Source of the DNA: Hexactinellida sp. DTS-2022
Lineage: Eukaryota > Porifera > Hexactinellida
Length of the DNA: 64,000 nucleotides
Assembly (NCBI GenBank): GCA_028753945.1
Contig: JAPNXP010000015.1
Coordinates: 1,736,001 to 1,800,000, forward strand
Direction of reading: 5' to 3'
The position numbers were made by a program, and so were the translations under genes. The notes beneath the pieces are model-generated. The model was not told the origin of the DNA. It saw only the letters and a program-made list of their open reading frames with translations, and did not search any database. Of this stretch, positions 62,995 to 64,000 are shown piece by piece. Numbering within the stretch: the stretch's first letter is position 1; each line of letters opens with the position of its first letter.

Positions 62995-63258
62995 GCACAC
63001 TTACCAATTGAATGAGACACTAGTCCTTTTATACGAATTGATTGCTAGCTGCTAATCCACACTGGGATAACCCTCGAATTTAATTCTCAAAAGTATTGTC
63101 ACCTTTCGGGAGGGAAAATGTGAATAATTTTCCTAGATATTAGAACTTGTTCTGAATACAGAATTATTTGCTAAATTTAAAATCTGTAGCTCTTGCTAGT
63201 TCCTCTAACAACTCTGAACAAACACACAAACAAAACCATTGCGATTTAATATATAAGA
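62995..63258 (-). mobile_element. Helitron 5'-end relic
   Basis: It closely resembles 8623-8868 in inverse sense: CCTCGAATTTAATTCTCAAA, GGGAGGGAAAATGTGAATAA, CTGTAGCTCTTGCTAGTTCC, a short AAAC repeat and TATATTAAATCGCAATGG at the terminus on the minus strand. Confidence 0.55.
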
Positions 63259-64000
63259 TTACTCTCAAACTCCGAAATTCGGACCTCTCTTGTACTTGCA
63301 CTTCCCTCAATCGGGCGTCCTTATAGATGTAATCCAGCTAATTATGTATGCATGTCGCCAATAATGGAGTTCAATGACAAATTATTATAAAAAACACAAA
63401 CTAAAATTATCCACAACTCGTTAAAAGGTTTATGAATTCTGAATGATTATAGAAAATATTGATTAGTCACTTTGAAATTGCAAATGTAGTAGGCACTAGC
63501 ACTTAGAAGATCCGGGAAAATTCCCAGGCACGGCACCCTCCTTAAGATAGTGCCCGGAAAGTGAGATTTGAGTTTATAGATTGCTATTATTACATGGGCA
63601 CAAATTGTGTGATGATACATGCAGTGTATTATACAGCCAGTTGTAAATACGCTCATAATCCTGGTCTGATCCAATTTTCATTCCACAATAGTATATAAGA
63701 AATGGGATGCACGAATCCAAATGCGATAATAAAGATTACAGTGGTTTGTCATTTTGTACAAATACATTGTTGAGAGTAATCCCTGTACGCCTGGACAAAG
63801 GGCAAAATCTCTGGATTCCCTAGACAGTTTGCCGGTATTTTGAGAATGAATTTCATGATGTGATTAATATTAATATTAACTTCGATTCAGATTAAATGTA
63901 GAAAATCACCATTGATAAGTACTGTTTTGCCGGAAATGGCCCCCCCCTACAGATTTGGCCCGAGGGGTCCAAATCTGTAAATATCATTTTGCTTTACAGA
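63259..64000. other. Right edge, nothing recognised
   Basis: A 75-codon frame on the minus strand (63447-63674) has no family features. A short inverted pair, CAGATTTGG and CCAAATCTG, flanks a GGCCCGAGGGGT core near 63950-63978 and may be the start of another miniature element. Confidence 0.35.

Overview
The window is AT-rich eukaryotic DNA, almost certainly from an invertebrate animal. It contains P-superfamily transposons with THAP domains, intron-bearing Helitrons, hAT, mariner and PIF-type MITEs, a Merlin/ISXO2-like transposase exon, two families of Ty3/gypsy LTR retrotransposon and a DIRS-type fragment. I cannot name the species. No conserved host housekeeping gene, tRNA or rRNA is visible. 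The only candidates for host or non-transposon coding are a USP-like protein tail at the left edge, two decayed THAP genes and one small repeat-bearing ORF.

Left part (1-15 kb): a USP-like coding tail is split by a decayed P-type element (264-2212). It is followed by a well-formed hammerhead ribozyme (2537-2589), a 21-bp minisatellite, a pogo-like MITE, a DIRS fossil, a decayed THAP gene, an unclassified transposon with ~195-bp terminal inverted repeats (5183-6984) and a gypsy integrase fossil. Next come two Helitron pieces: a helicase tail with its 3' end (9698-11243) and a Rep-bearing N-terminal half with two introns (12349-14571).

Centre (15-35 kb): one P-type element (15416-23973) sits inside the transposase gene of another, older P-type element. 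It has itself been filled with a PIF-type MITE, an array of ~0.8-1.2 kb repeat units that each carry a ~115-bp hairpin, several palindromic cassettes and a P-type MITE. Inverted copies of the same hairpin units follow to 26.4 kb. A ~950-bp foldback element (28871-29817) precedes a mariner-type MITE that is split by a nearly complete P transposon (30246-34370). That P transposon is itself split by two hAT MITEs.

Right part (35-64 kb): Helitron helicase pieces lie on both sides of a young, whole-looking gypsy element (36340-41236) whose two 200-bp LTRs look identical. A short Helitron (43369-44785) can be delimited exactly because an uninterrupted copy of its target site exists at about 25.28 kb. 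A P-type element (47644-50096) carries a second copy of itself inserted in inverse orientation, and one end of that copy appears to have flipped. A broken gypsy element, a ~2.5-kb element with a Merlin-like exon, nested hAT MITEs and further Helitron relics fill the rest.

The most useful results are the consistent 7-bp target duplications of the P-type elements, the hammerhead ribozyme, the modular hairpin-repeat family, and the insertion chronology that can be read from the many intact target duplications. Base and repeat comparisons were made by eye.
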